From Gluconacetobacter sacchari (lineage in GTDB: Bacteria > Pseudomonadota > Alphaproteobacteria > Acetobacterales > Acetobacteraceae), in the NCBI RefSeq assembly GCF_014174255.1, contig NZ_JABEQJ010000021.1:22790-86789 (forward strand): a DNA stretch of 64,000 bases. The letters run 5' to 3'. This document shows, in pieces, positions 57,804-64,000 of this stretch. The position numbers and the translations under genes were made by a program. Below the pieces are notes generated by a model that saw only the letters and a list, made by a program, of their open reading frames with translations, made no database searches and was not told where the DNA came from. Within the stretch, counting starts at the first letter, position 1. Every line of letters starts with the position of its first letter.

Positions 57804-59270
57804 ATGGCTGTCGATACCGAGAATCGTCCAACCGGAGAAACGTCGGAAGACCGCTTCGCGTCGCTCGACGCCCAGGTCCGGCGGGACCTGGCCGTGATCG
57901 ACTATCCGCGCCACGACTGGACGCCGCGGATGACGCGCGATGGCGAGCCGGTGCTGGATGTCGCCATTATCGGCGCTGGCCAGGGGGGACTGGCCAGCGC
58001 GTTCGCGCTGAAACGCGGCAATATCACCAATGTCCGGATCTTCGACCGTGCGTCGCGCGGGGGCGAGGGGCCGTGGATCACCTTTGCCCGCATGATCACC
58101 CTGCGGACGCCGAAATATGTCACCGGCCCGGACTTGGGGATTCCCAACCTGACGCCGCGCGCCTGGTACGAGGCCCGCCATGGCGCCGGTGCCTGGGACG
58201 CGCTGGACAAGATCCCCCGTGGCGACTGGCAGGCTTATCTGGACTGGTACCGCGCGATCCTTGCCCTGCCGGTCGAGAATGACCGGTCTTTCGAGCATGT
58301 GGAGTGGGAGGACGGGTTGCTGCGCCTGACCTTCCGCGATGCCGAGGGGCGGGAATATCGCCATCTGGCGCGCAAGCTGGTCCTGGCCACCGGGATCGAT
58401 GGGGGCGGCCGGTGGCATGTGCCCGATTTCATTCGGCGGGGCCTGCCGCGCGAGCGCTATGCGCATACGTCGGAGCCGATCGATTTCGCCGCCCTGCGCG
58501 GCAGGCGGATCGGCGTGCTGGGGGCCGGTGCATCGGCCTTCGACAACGCCGCGACGGCGCTGGAGGCGGGAGCGGCCTCGGTTTCGCTATGCCTGCGCCG
58601 CCGGGCGATCCCGTCGGTCAATCCGTATCGCTGGATGGAGAATGCCGGGTTCCTGGCCCATTTCCCGGCGCTGTCCGATACGCTGCGCTGGCGGTTCATG
58701 CGCCATATCTACGAACTGAACCAGCCGCCGCCGCAGGATACTTTCTGGCGCTGCCGCCGGCATCCGACCTTCCGCACCCATACCGGCTGCGGGTGGACGG
58801 GCGCGCGGATGGAGGGCGACGACATCGCGATCGCGACGCCGGATGGCGAAATGCGGTTCGATTTCGTGATCATCGGCACCGGCTTCGCCGTGGATCTGGC
58901 GCTGCGGCCGGAAACCGCGTCCTTCGCCGGGTCGGTGGCGCTGTGGCGCGATCGCTTCACCCCGCCCGAAGGCGAGGGCAGCGGGGTGCTGGCGGCGCAT
59001 CCCTATCTGGGCAATTCCTACCAGTTCCTGCCGCGCGACGCGGCCGACCCGCTGGCGCCGATGCTGGCCAACATCCATAATTTCACCTTCAGCGCGACCC
59101 CCAGCATGGGCCTGTCGGGGGCGTCGATCAGCGGCATGCGCTTCGGCGTGGAGCGATTGGCACGGGGGCTGGGGCGTGACCTGTTCATGACCGACGGAGC
59201 CTGGCATCTCGACCAGTTGCTGAATTATGTCACGCCGGAACTGGTCAGCCTCGACCGTCCGGATGCATGA
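57804..59270 (+). CDS. FAD/NAD(P)-binding flavoprotein oxidoreductase, uncharacterised
   Basis: A 488-aa protein with two dinucleotide-binding folds: IIGAGQGGLASAFALKRG at about residues 55-72, and VLGAGASAFDNAATAL near 238-253. This two-Rossmann layout is that of class B flavin monooxygenases and related oxidoreductases. CAGGAGGGGCGG lies before the ATG. It is unlike the HpxO urate hydroxylase family, but its position between xdh and the hpxXYW-like genes makes it a candidate for an oxidative purine step (inference). Function is otherwise unknown. Confidence 0.85.
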   Translation: MAVDTENRPTGETSEDRFASLDAQVRRDLAVIDYPRHDWTPRMTRDGEPVLDVAIIGAGQGGLASAFALKRGNITNVRIFDRASRGGEGPWITFARMITLRTPKYVTGPDLGIPNLTPRAWYEARHGAGAWDALDKIPRGDWQAYLDWYRAILALPVENDRSFEHVEWEDGLLRLTFRDAEGREYRHLARKLVLATGIDGGGRWHVPDFIRRGLPRERYAHTSEPIDFAALRGRRIGVLGAGASAFDNAATALEAGAASVSLCLRRRAIPSVNPYRWMENAGFLAHFPALSDTLRWRFMRHIYELNQPPPQDTFWRCRRHPTFRTHTGCGWTGARMEGDDIAIATPDGEMRFDFVIIGTGFAVDLALRPETASFAGSVALWRDRFTPPEGEGSGVLAAHPYLGNSYQFLPRDAADPLAPMLANIHNFTFSATPSMGLSGASISGMRFGVERLARGLGRDLFMTDGAWHLDQLLNYVTPELVSLDRPDA

Positions 59271-59327
59271 TCCCTCGTGACCCTGCCGGCGCGACGGCAT
59301 GGCGGGCCAAAGGGAGGAAACAAGCCC

Positions 59328-59528
59328 ATGAGCGAACATGACGAGGAAAGCGGCGCGCGGGACGAGGCGGTCGTCATCGCGACGGCGCGTGATGTCGGCC
59401 TGACCATCGACGCATCCTGCCTGCCGGGTGTGGTGGCCAACCGGGTATTGCTGCGGCGCTATGCCGCGCTGGTGCATGGCTTCGCCCTGCCGGATACGTG
59501 CGAACCGGCGTTCGAATACCGCCCATGA
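59328..59528 (+). CDS. hpxX: DUF4089 small protein, HpxX/AtzG-like
   Basis: A 66-aa protein with the core ARDVGLTIDASCLPGVVANR and the C-terminal ALVHGFALPDTCEPAFEYRP typical of AtzG/HpxX. These GatC-derived proteins form a stable complex with the amidase encoded downstream and are needed for its folding. AGGGAGGAAA precedes the ATG. Its stop overlaps the amidase start (ATGA), consistent with stoichiometric co-translation. Confidence 0.85.
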   Translation: MSEHDEESGARDEAVVIATARDVGLTIDASCLPGVVANRVLLRRYAALVHGFALPDTCEPAFEYRP

Positions 59529-60895
59529 CCGTGCCCGACATGATCGATTCGTCCGACGCGCTGGCCATCGCCGCCGAGATCCGCCAGGGGCGGCGCAGTG
59601 CCGTGGCCGTGATGACGGCCACGATCGCCGCGATCGAGGTCCGTGACCGGCCGTTCAACAGCGTGACGCGCATCTTCGGCCCCCGCGCGGTGGCCGAGGC
59701 CGAGCGGATCGACCGCCGCATTGCCGCGGGCGACGATCCCGGCCCGCTGGCCGGCGTGCCGTTCGGCGTGAAGGATCTGTTCGACGTGGCCGGCGAGGTC
59801 ACGACCGCCGGTTCGGTGGTGTTGCGGGAATCGCCGCCGGCGACGCATGACGCCGCCATCGTCGCGCGCCTGCGCGCGGCCGGCGCGATTCCGGTCGCCA
59901 GCCTGAACATGGACGAATTCGCCTATGGGTTCGCCACCGACAATGCCCATTACGGCATTACCCGCAATCCGCACGATCCGGCGCGGCTGGCCGGCGGATC
60001 GTCGGGTGGCTCGGCCGCCGCCGTGGCGGCGGGGCTGCTGCCGCTGACCCTGGGATCGGACACCAATGGCTCGATCCGCGTGCCGGCGTCGTTGTGCGGC
60101 GTGTGGGGGCTGAAGCCCACCTTTGGCGGCGTGCCGCGCGAGGGCGCCTACCCCTTCGTCGCCAGCCTGGATGTGGTGGGGCCGTTCGCCGGCACGCTGG
60201 ACGGGTTGCGCGTGGCCTATGAAATCCTGGCCGGGGAGCCGATGCCCGCATTGCCGGCCGCGGCGGACCTGCGGGTGGCGCGGCTGGGCGGCTGGTTCGG
60301 CGCGAACATGTCGGAACCGCTGGCGCGGGCCATCGATGCCGTGGCCGCCCATCTGGGCGGCCTGGAGACGGTGGAACTGCCCGAGGTTGCGCGTGCCCGT
60401 GCTGCCTCGTTCCTGATCTCGGCGGCGGAGGGGGGCACGCTGCATCTGCCCCGCCTGCGCCGGCAGGCGTTGCGATACGATCCCGCGACGCGCGACCGGC
60501 TGATCGCCGGGGCGCTGCTGCCGTCGGGAACGCTGGTCCAGGCGCATCGCTTTCGCGCGTGGTTTCGCGAGCAGGTCCATGCGCTGTTCCGGTCGGTGGA
60601 TGTGCTGATCGCGCCGGCGACGGTGGGCGAGGCGCCGCTGATCGACCAGCCGACGATCGTCGTGGATGGGCAGGTCGTCTCGGCCCGGGCCAATCTGGGC
60701 CTTTATACGCAGCCGCTCAGCCTGGCGGGCGTGCCGGTGCTCAGCGCGCCGTTGCTGGGTACCGGCGGATTGCCGCTGGGCCTGCAATTGATCGCGGCCC
60801 CGGGGCGCGAGGCCGCGCTGTTTGCCCTTGCCGGCGCGCTGGCGGGGGCGGGTCTGGCCGGCCGGGTGCCTGCGCCCGTTGCCAAGGAACGTTAA
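59525..60895 (+). CDS. hpxY: Amidase of the AtzE/HpxY family
   Basis: A 456-aa amidase-signature enzyme. The Ser-cisSer-Lys triad is visible as the lysine in GVPFGVKDLFD (about K83), the serines in AGGSSGGSAAAV (about 157-163) and the nucleophile in GSDTNGSIRVPAS (about S183). AtzE hydrolyses 1-carboxybiuret; HpxY members occur in hypoxanthine utilisation clusters where their substrate is still unsettled. Together with HpxX it forms an amidotransferase-derived complex. Confidence 0.88.
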   Translation: MTVPDMIDSSDALAIAAEIRQGRRSAVAVMTATIAAIEVRDRPFNSVTRIFGPRAVAEAERIDRRIAAGDDPGPLAGVPFGVKDLFDVAGEVTTAGSVVLRESPPATHDAAIVARLRAAGAIPVASLNMDEFAYGFATDNAHYGITRNPHDPARLAGGSSGGSAAAVAAGLLPLTLGSDTNGSIRVPASLCGVWGLKPTFGGVPREGAYPFVASLDVVGPFAGTLDGLRVAYEILAGEPMPALPAAADLRVARLGGWFGANMSEPLARAIDAVAAHLGGLETVELPEVARARAASFLISAAEGGTLHLPRLRRQALRYDPATRDRLIAGALLPSGTLVQAHRFRAWFREQVHALFRSVDVLIAPATVGEAPLIDQPTIVVDGQVVSARANLGLYTQPLSLAGVPVLSAPLLGTGGLPLGLQLIAAPGREAALFALAGALAGAGLAGRVPAPVAKER

Positions 60896-60898
60896 GCC

Positions 60899-62491
60899 AT
60901 GCTGAACACTCCGCGTTCCCTGCGTGGGATGGTGACATCCCCCCATCATCTGGCCAGCCAGGCCGGGCTGGAGGTGCTGCGCGACGGCGGCACGGCGATC
61001 GAGGCGGTCGTGGCGACGGCGGCGACACTGGCCGTCGTCTACCCGCACATGACCGGCATCGGCGGCGACGCCTTCTGGCTGGTGATGATGCCCGACGGCA
61101 GGACCGAGACGATCGATGCCTGCGGGGCGGCGGCCCGGCGCGCCGACCTGGATTTCTATCGCGCCGCCGGGTGCGATGCCATTCCATGGCGCGGGCCGCT
61201 GGCGGCCAATACCGTTGCCGGCACGGTGTCCGGCTGGGACCTCGCCCTGAACTGGAGCCACGCGATGCAGCCGGGGCTGGGCCTGCACCGGTTGCTGCGC
61301 GACGCGATCTATTACGCCGAGCAGGGCGTGCCGGTGACCGAGGGTGGCGCCGCCCTGACGGCCGCCAAGATGGACGAACTGGTGGCCATCCCCGGCTTTC
61401 GCCAGGTGTTCCTGCCCGGCGGCAGGGCGCCGCGCGCCGGCGACATCCTGCATAACCAGGCGCTGGCGCATACGTTGCGCCGGCTGGCGGGGGATGGGCT
61501 GGACACCTTTTATCGCGGCGCGCTGGCGCGCGAGATGGCCGAGGATCTGCGCCAGTTGGGCAGCCCGCTGGACCTGGCCGACCTGGCCGGCCACCATGCC
61601 CTGGCGCGGCCGCCGCTGCATGTCGATATCGACGGTGCGCGGCTGTTCAACATGGCGCCGCCCACCCAAGGGGTGGCGTCTCTGCTGATCCTGGCGCTGT
61701 TCGACCGGCTGCGGGCCGAGAATGTCGACGGATTCGATTATTTCCACGGGCTGGTCGAAGCCACCAAACAGGCCTTTCGCTATCGCGATGCCCATGTCGG
61801 CGACCCGTCCTTCATGTCCGTCGCGGCGCAGGAGATCCTGGACGACGCGCTGGCGCTTGACCGCATGGCGCTGGACATCGACCCCGAGGTCGCGGCGCCG
61901 TGGCCGCATCCGTCGCAGGCCGGCGATACGGTATGGATGGGCGCGGTCGATGCCGACGGGGTTGCGGTCAGCATGATCCAGAGCGTGTATTTCGAATATG
62001 GATCGGGCGTGGTCCTGCCGCGCAGCGGCATCGTGTGGCAGAATCGGGGCGCCAGTTTCCGTCTGGCCGATGACGGCTGGAACGCACTGCGTCCGGGCCG
62101 CAAGCCGTTCCATACGCTCAATCCGGCCGGCGCGCGGTTCGCCGACGGGCGCACCATGGTCTATGGCACCATGGGCGGCGAGGGACAGCCCCAGACCCAG
62201 GCGGCCGTCTTCACGCGCTATGCCCGCTATGGCGTGCCGTTGCAGCAGGCGGTGACGGCACCACGCTGGCTGCTGGGCCGGACCTGGGGCGAGCACAGCA
62301 CCAGCCTGAAATACGAGGACCGGTTCGCGCCCGAGGTGATCGCCCGGATGGCGGCGGCCGGCCATGTGCTGGAACCCATGCCCGCCTTTACCTCCACGAT
62401 GGGGCATGCCGGGGCGCTGGTGCTGCATCCGTCGGGCCTGATCGAAGGGGCGACCGATCCGCGCAGCGACGGCATAGTGGCGGCATGGTGA
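60899..62491 (+). CDS. hpxW: Gamma-glutamyltransferase-fold Ntn hydrolase, HpxW-like oxamate amidohydrolase
   Basis: A 530-aa proenzyme of the gamma-glutamyltranspeptidase superfamily with no signal peptide, so cytoplasmic. The N-terminal core GMVTSPHHLASQAGLEVL and the autocleavage site GDTVWMGAVD (candidate nucleophile T344) are present, as is GTMGGEGQPQTQ. HpxW converts oxamate to oxalate and ammonia. Its place after hpxX-hpxY and before allantoate amidohydrolase supports this over a glutathione role. Its end overlaps the next start by seven bases. Confidence 0.85.
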   Translation: MLNTPRSLRGMVTSPHHLASQAGLEVLRDGGTAIEAVVATAATLAVVYPHMTGIGGDAFWLVMMPDGRTETIDACGAAARRADLDFYRAAGCDAIPWRGPLAANTVAGTVSGWDLALNWSHAMQPGLGLHRLLRDAIYYAEQGVPVTEGGAALTAAKMDELVAIPGFRQVFLPGGRAPRAGDILHNQALAHTLRRLAGDGLDTFYRGALAREMAEDLRQLGSPLDLADLAGHHALARPPLHVDIDGARLFNMAPPTQGVASLLILALFDRLRAENVDGFDYFHGLVEATKQAFRYRDAHVGDPSFMSVAAQEILDDALALDRMALDIDPEVAAPWPHPSQAGDTVWMGAVDADGVAVSMIQSVYFEYGSGVVLPRSGIVWQNRGASFRLADDGWNALRPGRKPFHTLNPAGARFADGRTMVYGTMGGEGQPQTQAAVFTRYARYGVPLQQAVTAPRWLLGRTWGEHSTSLKYEDRFAPEVIARMAAAGHVLEPMPAFTSTMGHAGALVLHPSGLIEGATDPRSDGIVAAW

Positions 62492-63777
62492 AGCCTCCGA
62501 CGCGCGAGGCGGCATCGGGCCTGCGCGCGGTCGCACGGTGCGACGAACTGGGGGCGGTGCCTTATTCGGATTCCGACGAGCATCTGTTTCGCCCCTATCT
62601 GGGGGCGGGGCACGCGGCAGCGCTGGACCGGATCGCCGCGTGGATGACCGAGGCGGGGATGGCGGCGCGGATCGATGCCGCCGGCAACATCGTCGGCCGC
62701 TATGAAGGACGGCATCCCGACGCGCCGGCGCTGCTGATCGGGTCGCATGTCGACAGCGTGCGGGATGGCGGGCGCTATGACGGCATGCTGGGCGTGATCC
62801 TGGGCATCGAAACGGTGGCGTGGTTCGCCGAGCGCGGCCATCGCTTCGGCTTCGCGATCGAGGTCATCGGGTTTGGGGATGAGGAGGGATCGCGCTTTCC
62901 GGTCTCGATGCTGACCAGCCGCGCCGTGGCCGGGGTGTTGGGCGACCAGGATCTGGCGCTGGCCGACGCGGCGGGTGTCGGGCTGGCCGAGGCGCTGGAG
63001 GGGTTCGGGCTGGACCTTGCGGGTTTTGCGGGCGCCGCGCGGCAGCGGGGTGACGTGCTGGCCTATGTCGAGGCCCATATCGAGCAGGGGCCCGTGCTGG
63101 AGGCCGAAGGCCATGCGCTGGGCGTCGTCAGCGGCATTGCCGCCCAATATCGTTTCCGCGCCGTGGTGACGGGCACGGCGGGCCATGCCGGTACCATGGC
63201 GATGCGTCTGCGCCACGATGCCCTGGCCGCCGCTGCCGAAATGGTGCTGGCGGTGGAGCGGATCGGCGGTGCCGGGCCGGAGGACCTGGTGGCCACCGTC
63301 GGCCGGATGGAGGTCGGGCCGGGGGTGCCGAACGTGGTGCCTGGGGCGGTGACCTTCAGCATCGACGTTCGCGCGGGCCGTGGCGCGGTGCGTGATCGCG
63401 CGGCGGACGAGATCCGCCAGGCTCTGGCGGAGATCGCGGCCCGGCGGGCCGTGACGCTGGACCTGACGGTACAGCAGGACCTGCCGGCGACGCCGTGCGA
63501 CGCGGGGTTGAGCGATCTGATGGCCGAGGCCGTGCGGGAGGTCACCGGCGCGGCGCCGCGCATATTGGTCAGCGGGGCAGGGCATGACGCAATGGTGATG
63601 GCGCATCTGGCACCGGTCGCGATGCTGTTCCTGCGCTGTCGGGGAGGGATCAGCCACAACCCGGCCGAGGCGGTGATGGACGAGGATGTGCAGGCGGCGC
63701 TGGAGGCGATGACGGCGTTTGTCGCCCGCCTGGACCGGGCCAGCTTCGGCGCGCCGCCGAAGGAAAAGGAGGAATAA
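62485..63777 (+). CDS. hpxK: Allantoate amidohydrolase, M20 family
   Basis: A 430-aa Zn/Mn-dependent M20 hydrolase. Metal ligands are seen in IGSHVDSVRDGGRYDG, GFGDEEGSRFP, EAHIEQGPVLE and GGISHNPAEAV. The family includes allantoate amidohydrolase, ureidoglycolate hydrolase and N-carbamoyl-beta-alanine amidohydrolase; the neighbouring aminotransferase favours allantoate to ureidoglycine. Because a dihydropyrimidinase is upstream, beta-ureidopropionase activity is the main alternative. Confidence 0.85.
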   Translation: MVKPPTREAASGLRAVARCDELGAVPYSDSDEHLFRPYLGAGHAAALDRIAAWMTEAGMAARIDAAGNIVGRYEGRHPDAPALLIGSHVDSVRDGGRYDGMLGVILGIETVAWFAERGHRFGFAIEVIGFGDEEGSRFPVSMLTSRAVAGVLGDQDLALADAAGVGLAEALEGFGLDLAGFAGAARQRGDVLAYVEAHIEQGPVLEAEGHALGVVSGIAAQYRFRAVVTGTAGHAGTMAMRLRHDALAAAAEMVLAVERIGGAGPEDLVATVGRMEVGPGVPNVVPGAVTFSIDVRAGRGAVRDRAADEIRQALAEIAARRAVTLDLTVQQDLPATPCDAGLSDLMAEAVREVTGAAPRILVSGAGHDAMVMAHLAPVAMLFLRCRGGISHNPAEAVMDEDVQAALEAMTAFVARLDRASFGAPPKEKEE

Positions 63778-63778
63778 G

Positions 63779-64000
63779 GTGTTCGGAGAGATCGACCCGC
63801 CGCAGCGGCTGCTGATGGGTCCTGGCCCGGTGAACGTGCATCCGCGGGTGCTGCGTGCGATGTCGGCGGACATGCTGGGGCAGTTCGACCCGGAGATGAC
63901 GGGATACATGAACGAGACGATGGCGCTGTATCGCCTTGTGTTCATGACGGAGAACCGGTGGACGTTCCTGGTGGACGGCACGGCGCGGGCCGGGATCGAG
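63779..64000 (+). CDS. Ureidoglycine-glyoxylate aminotransferase-like, class V (truncated by window edge)
   Basis: The first 74 residues of a class V PLP aminotransferase (LLMGPGPVNVHPRVLRAMSA, then LGQFDPEMTGYMNETM) resembling PucG/HpxJ and alanine-glyoxylate aminotransferases. Translation starts at a GTG following AAGGAGGAATAAG. It would transfer the amino group of ureidoglycine to glyoxylate. Placement directly after allantoate amidohydrolase supports this. The catalytic lysine region lies outside the window. Confidence 0.82.
   Translation, partial: MFGEIDPPQRLLMGPGPVNVHPRVLRAMSADMLGQFDPEMTGYMNETMALYRLVFMTENRWTFLVDGTARAGIE

Overview
The window is a GC-rich chromosomal segment of an alphaproteobacterium, almost certainly an acetic acid bacterium (Acetobacteraceae, Gluconacetobacter/Komagataeibacter-like). 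The strongest indicators are a PQQ-dependent quinohemoprotein alcohol dehydrogenase with its triheme cytochrome c subunit (adhA-adhB) next to a heme-copper ubiquinol oxidase operon (cyoABCD). A class I lysyl-tRNA synthetase, an HdaA-type DnaA regulator and a Suv3-like helicase/S4 protein/FdxA block also fit an alphaproteobacterium. I recognised no rRNA or tRNA genes, CRISPR array, insertion sequence or prophage.

Layout. 0-11.4 kb: a partial LysR gene divergent from a YeiH-type exporter, a cold-shock protein, a DinG/XPD-like helicase, class I LysRS followed by an MprF-like membrane protein cut short inside its synthase domain, MarC, and a translationally coupled sirtuin/uracil-DNA-glycosylase-family pair. 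11.4-21.6 kb: respiratory block with adhAB (minus strand, own terminator), thpR, a Bax-inhibitor-1 protein, a 590-bp leader with a perfect FNR-type box, and cyoABCD ending in a 21-bp hairpin. 21.7-27.9 kb: FdxA, S4 protein and Suv3-like helicase (minus strand), leucyl aminopeptidase, a MarR regulator and a small secreted protein. 27.9-33.2 kb: surface-glycan genes (WecA/WbpL-type transferase, WbpM/PglF-type dehydratase, DegT aminotransferase), an unknown membrane-anchored protein and a HAD phosphatase. 33.3-46.6 kb: isochorismatase-like hydrolase, a frameshifted GlxA-type regulator, OsmC, an AI-2E-type permease, an ABC-F ATPase, ndk, purMN, hdaA, and a polyphosphate/phospholipid operon (ppk-ppx-cdh).

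46.6-64 kb: a nucleobase catabolism island. A minus-strand arm holds an NCS1 permease, an omega-aminotransferase and a RutR-like TetR regulator. The plus-strand arm runs dihydropyrimidinase, xanthine dehydrogenase (xdhABC), a LysR regulator, an uncharacterised two-Rossmann flavoprotein, then HpxX (AtzG-like), HpxY (AtzE-like), HpxW (oxamate-amidohydrolase-like), allantoate amidohydrolase, and the start of a ureidoglycine/glyoxylate aminotransferase that leaves the right edge. Together these suggest conversion of xanthine via urate, allantoin and allantoate to glyoxylate and an oxamate/oxalate branch, releasing ammonia. No recognisable urate oxidase or dedicated allantoinase is visible, so the flavoprotein and the dihydropyrimidinase-like enzyme are the candidates to fill those steps (inference). 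This island, the truncated MprF beside LysRS, the broken GlxA-type regulator and the regulatory repeats upstream of adhA and cyoA are the most interesting points.
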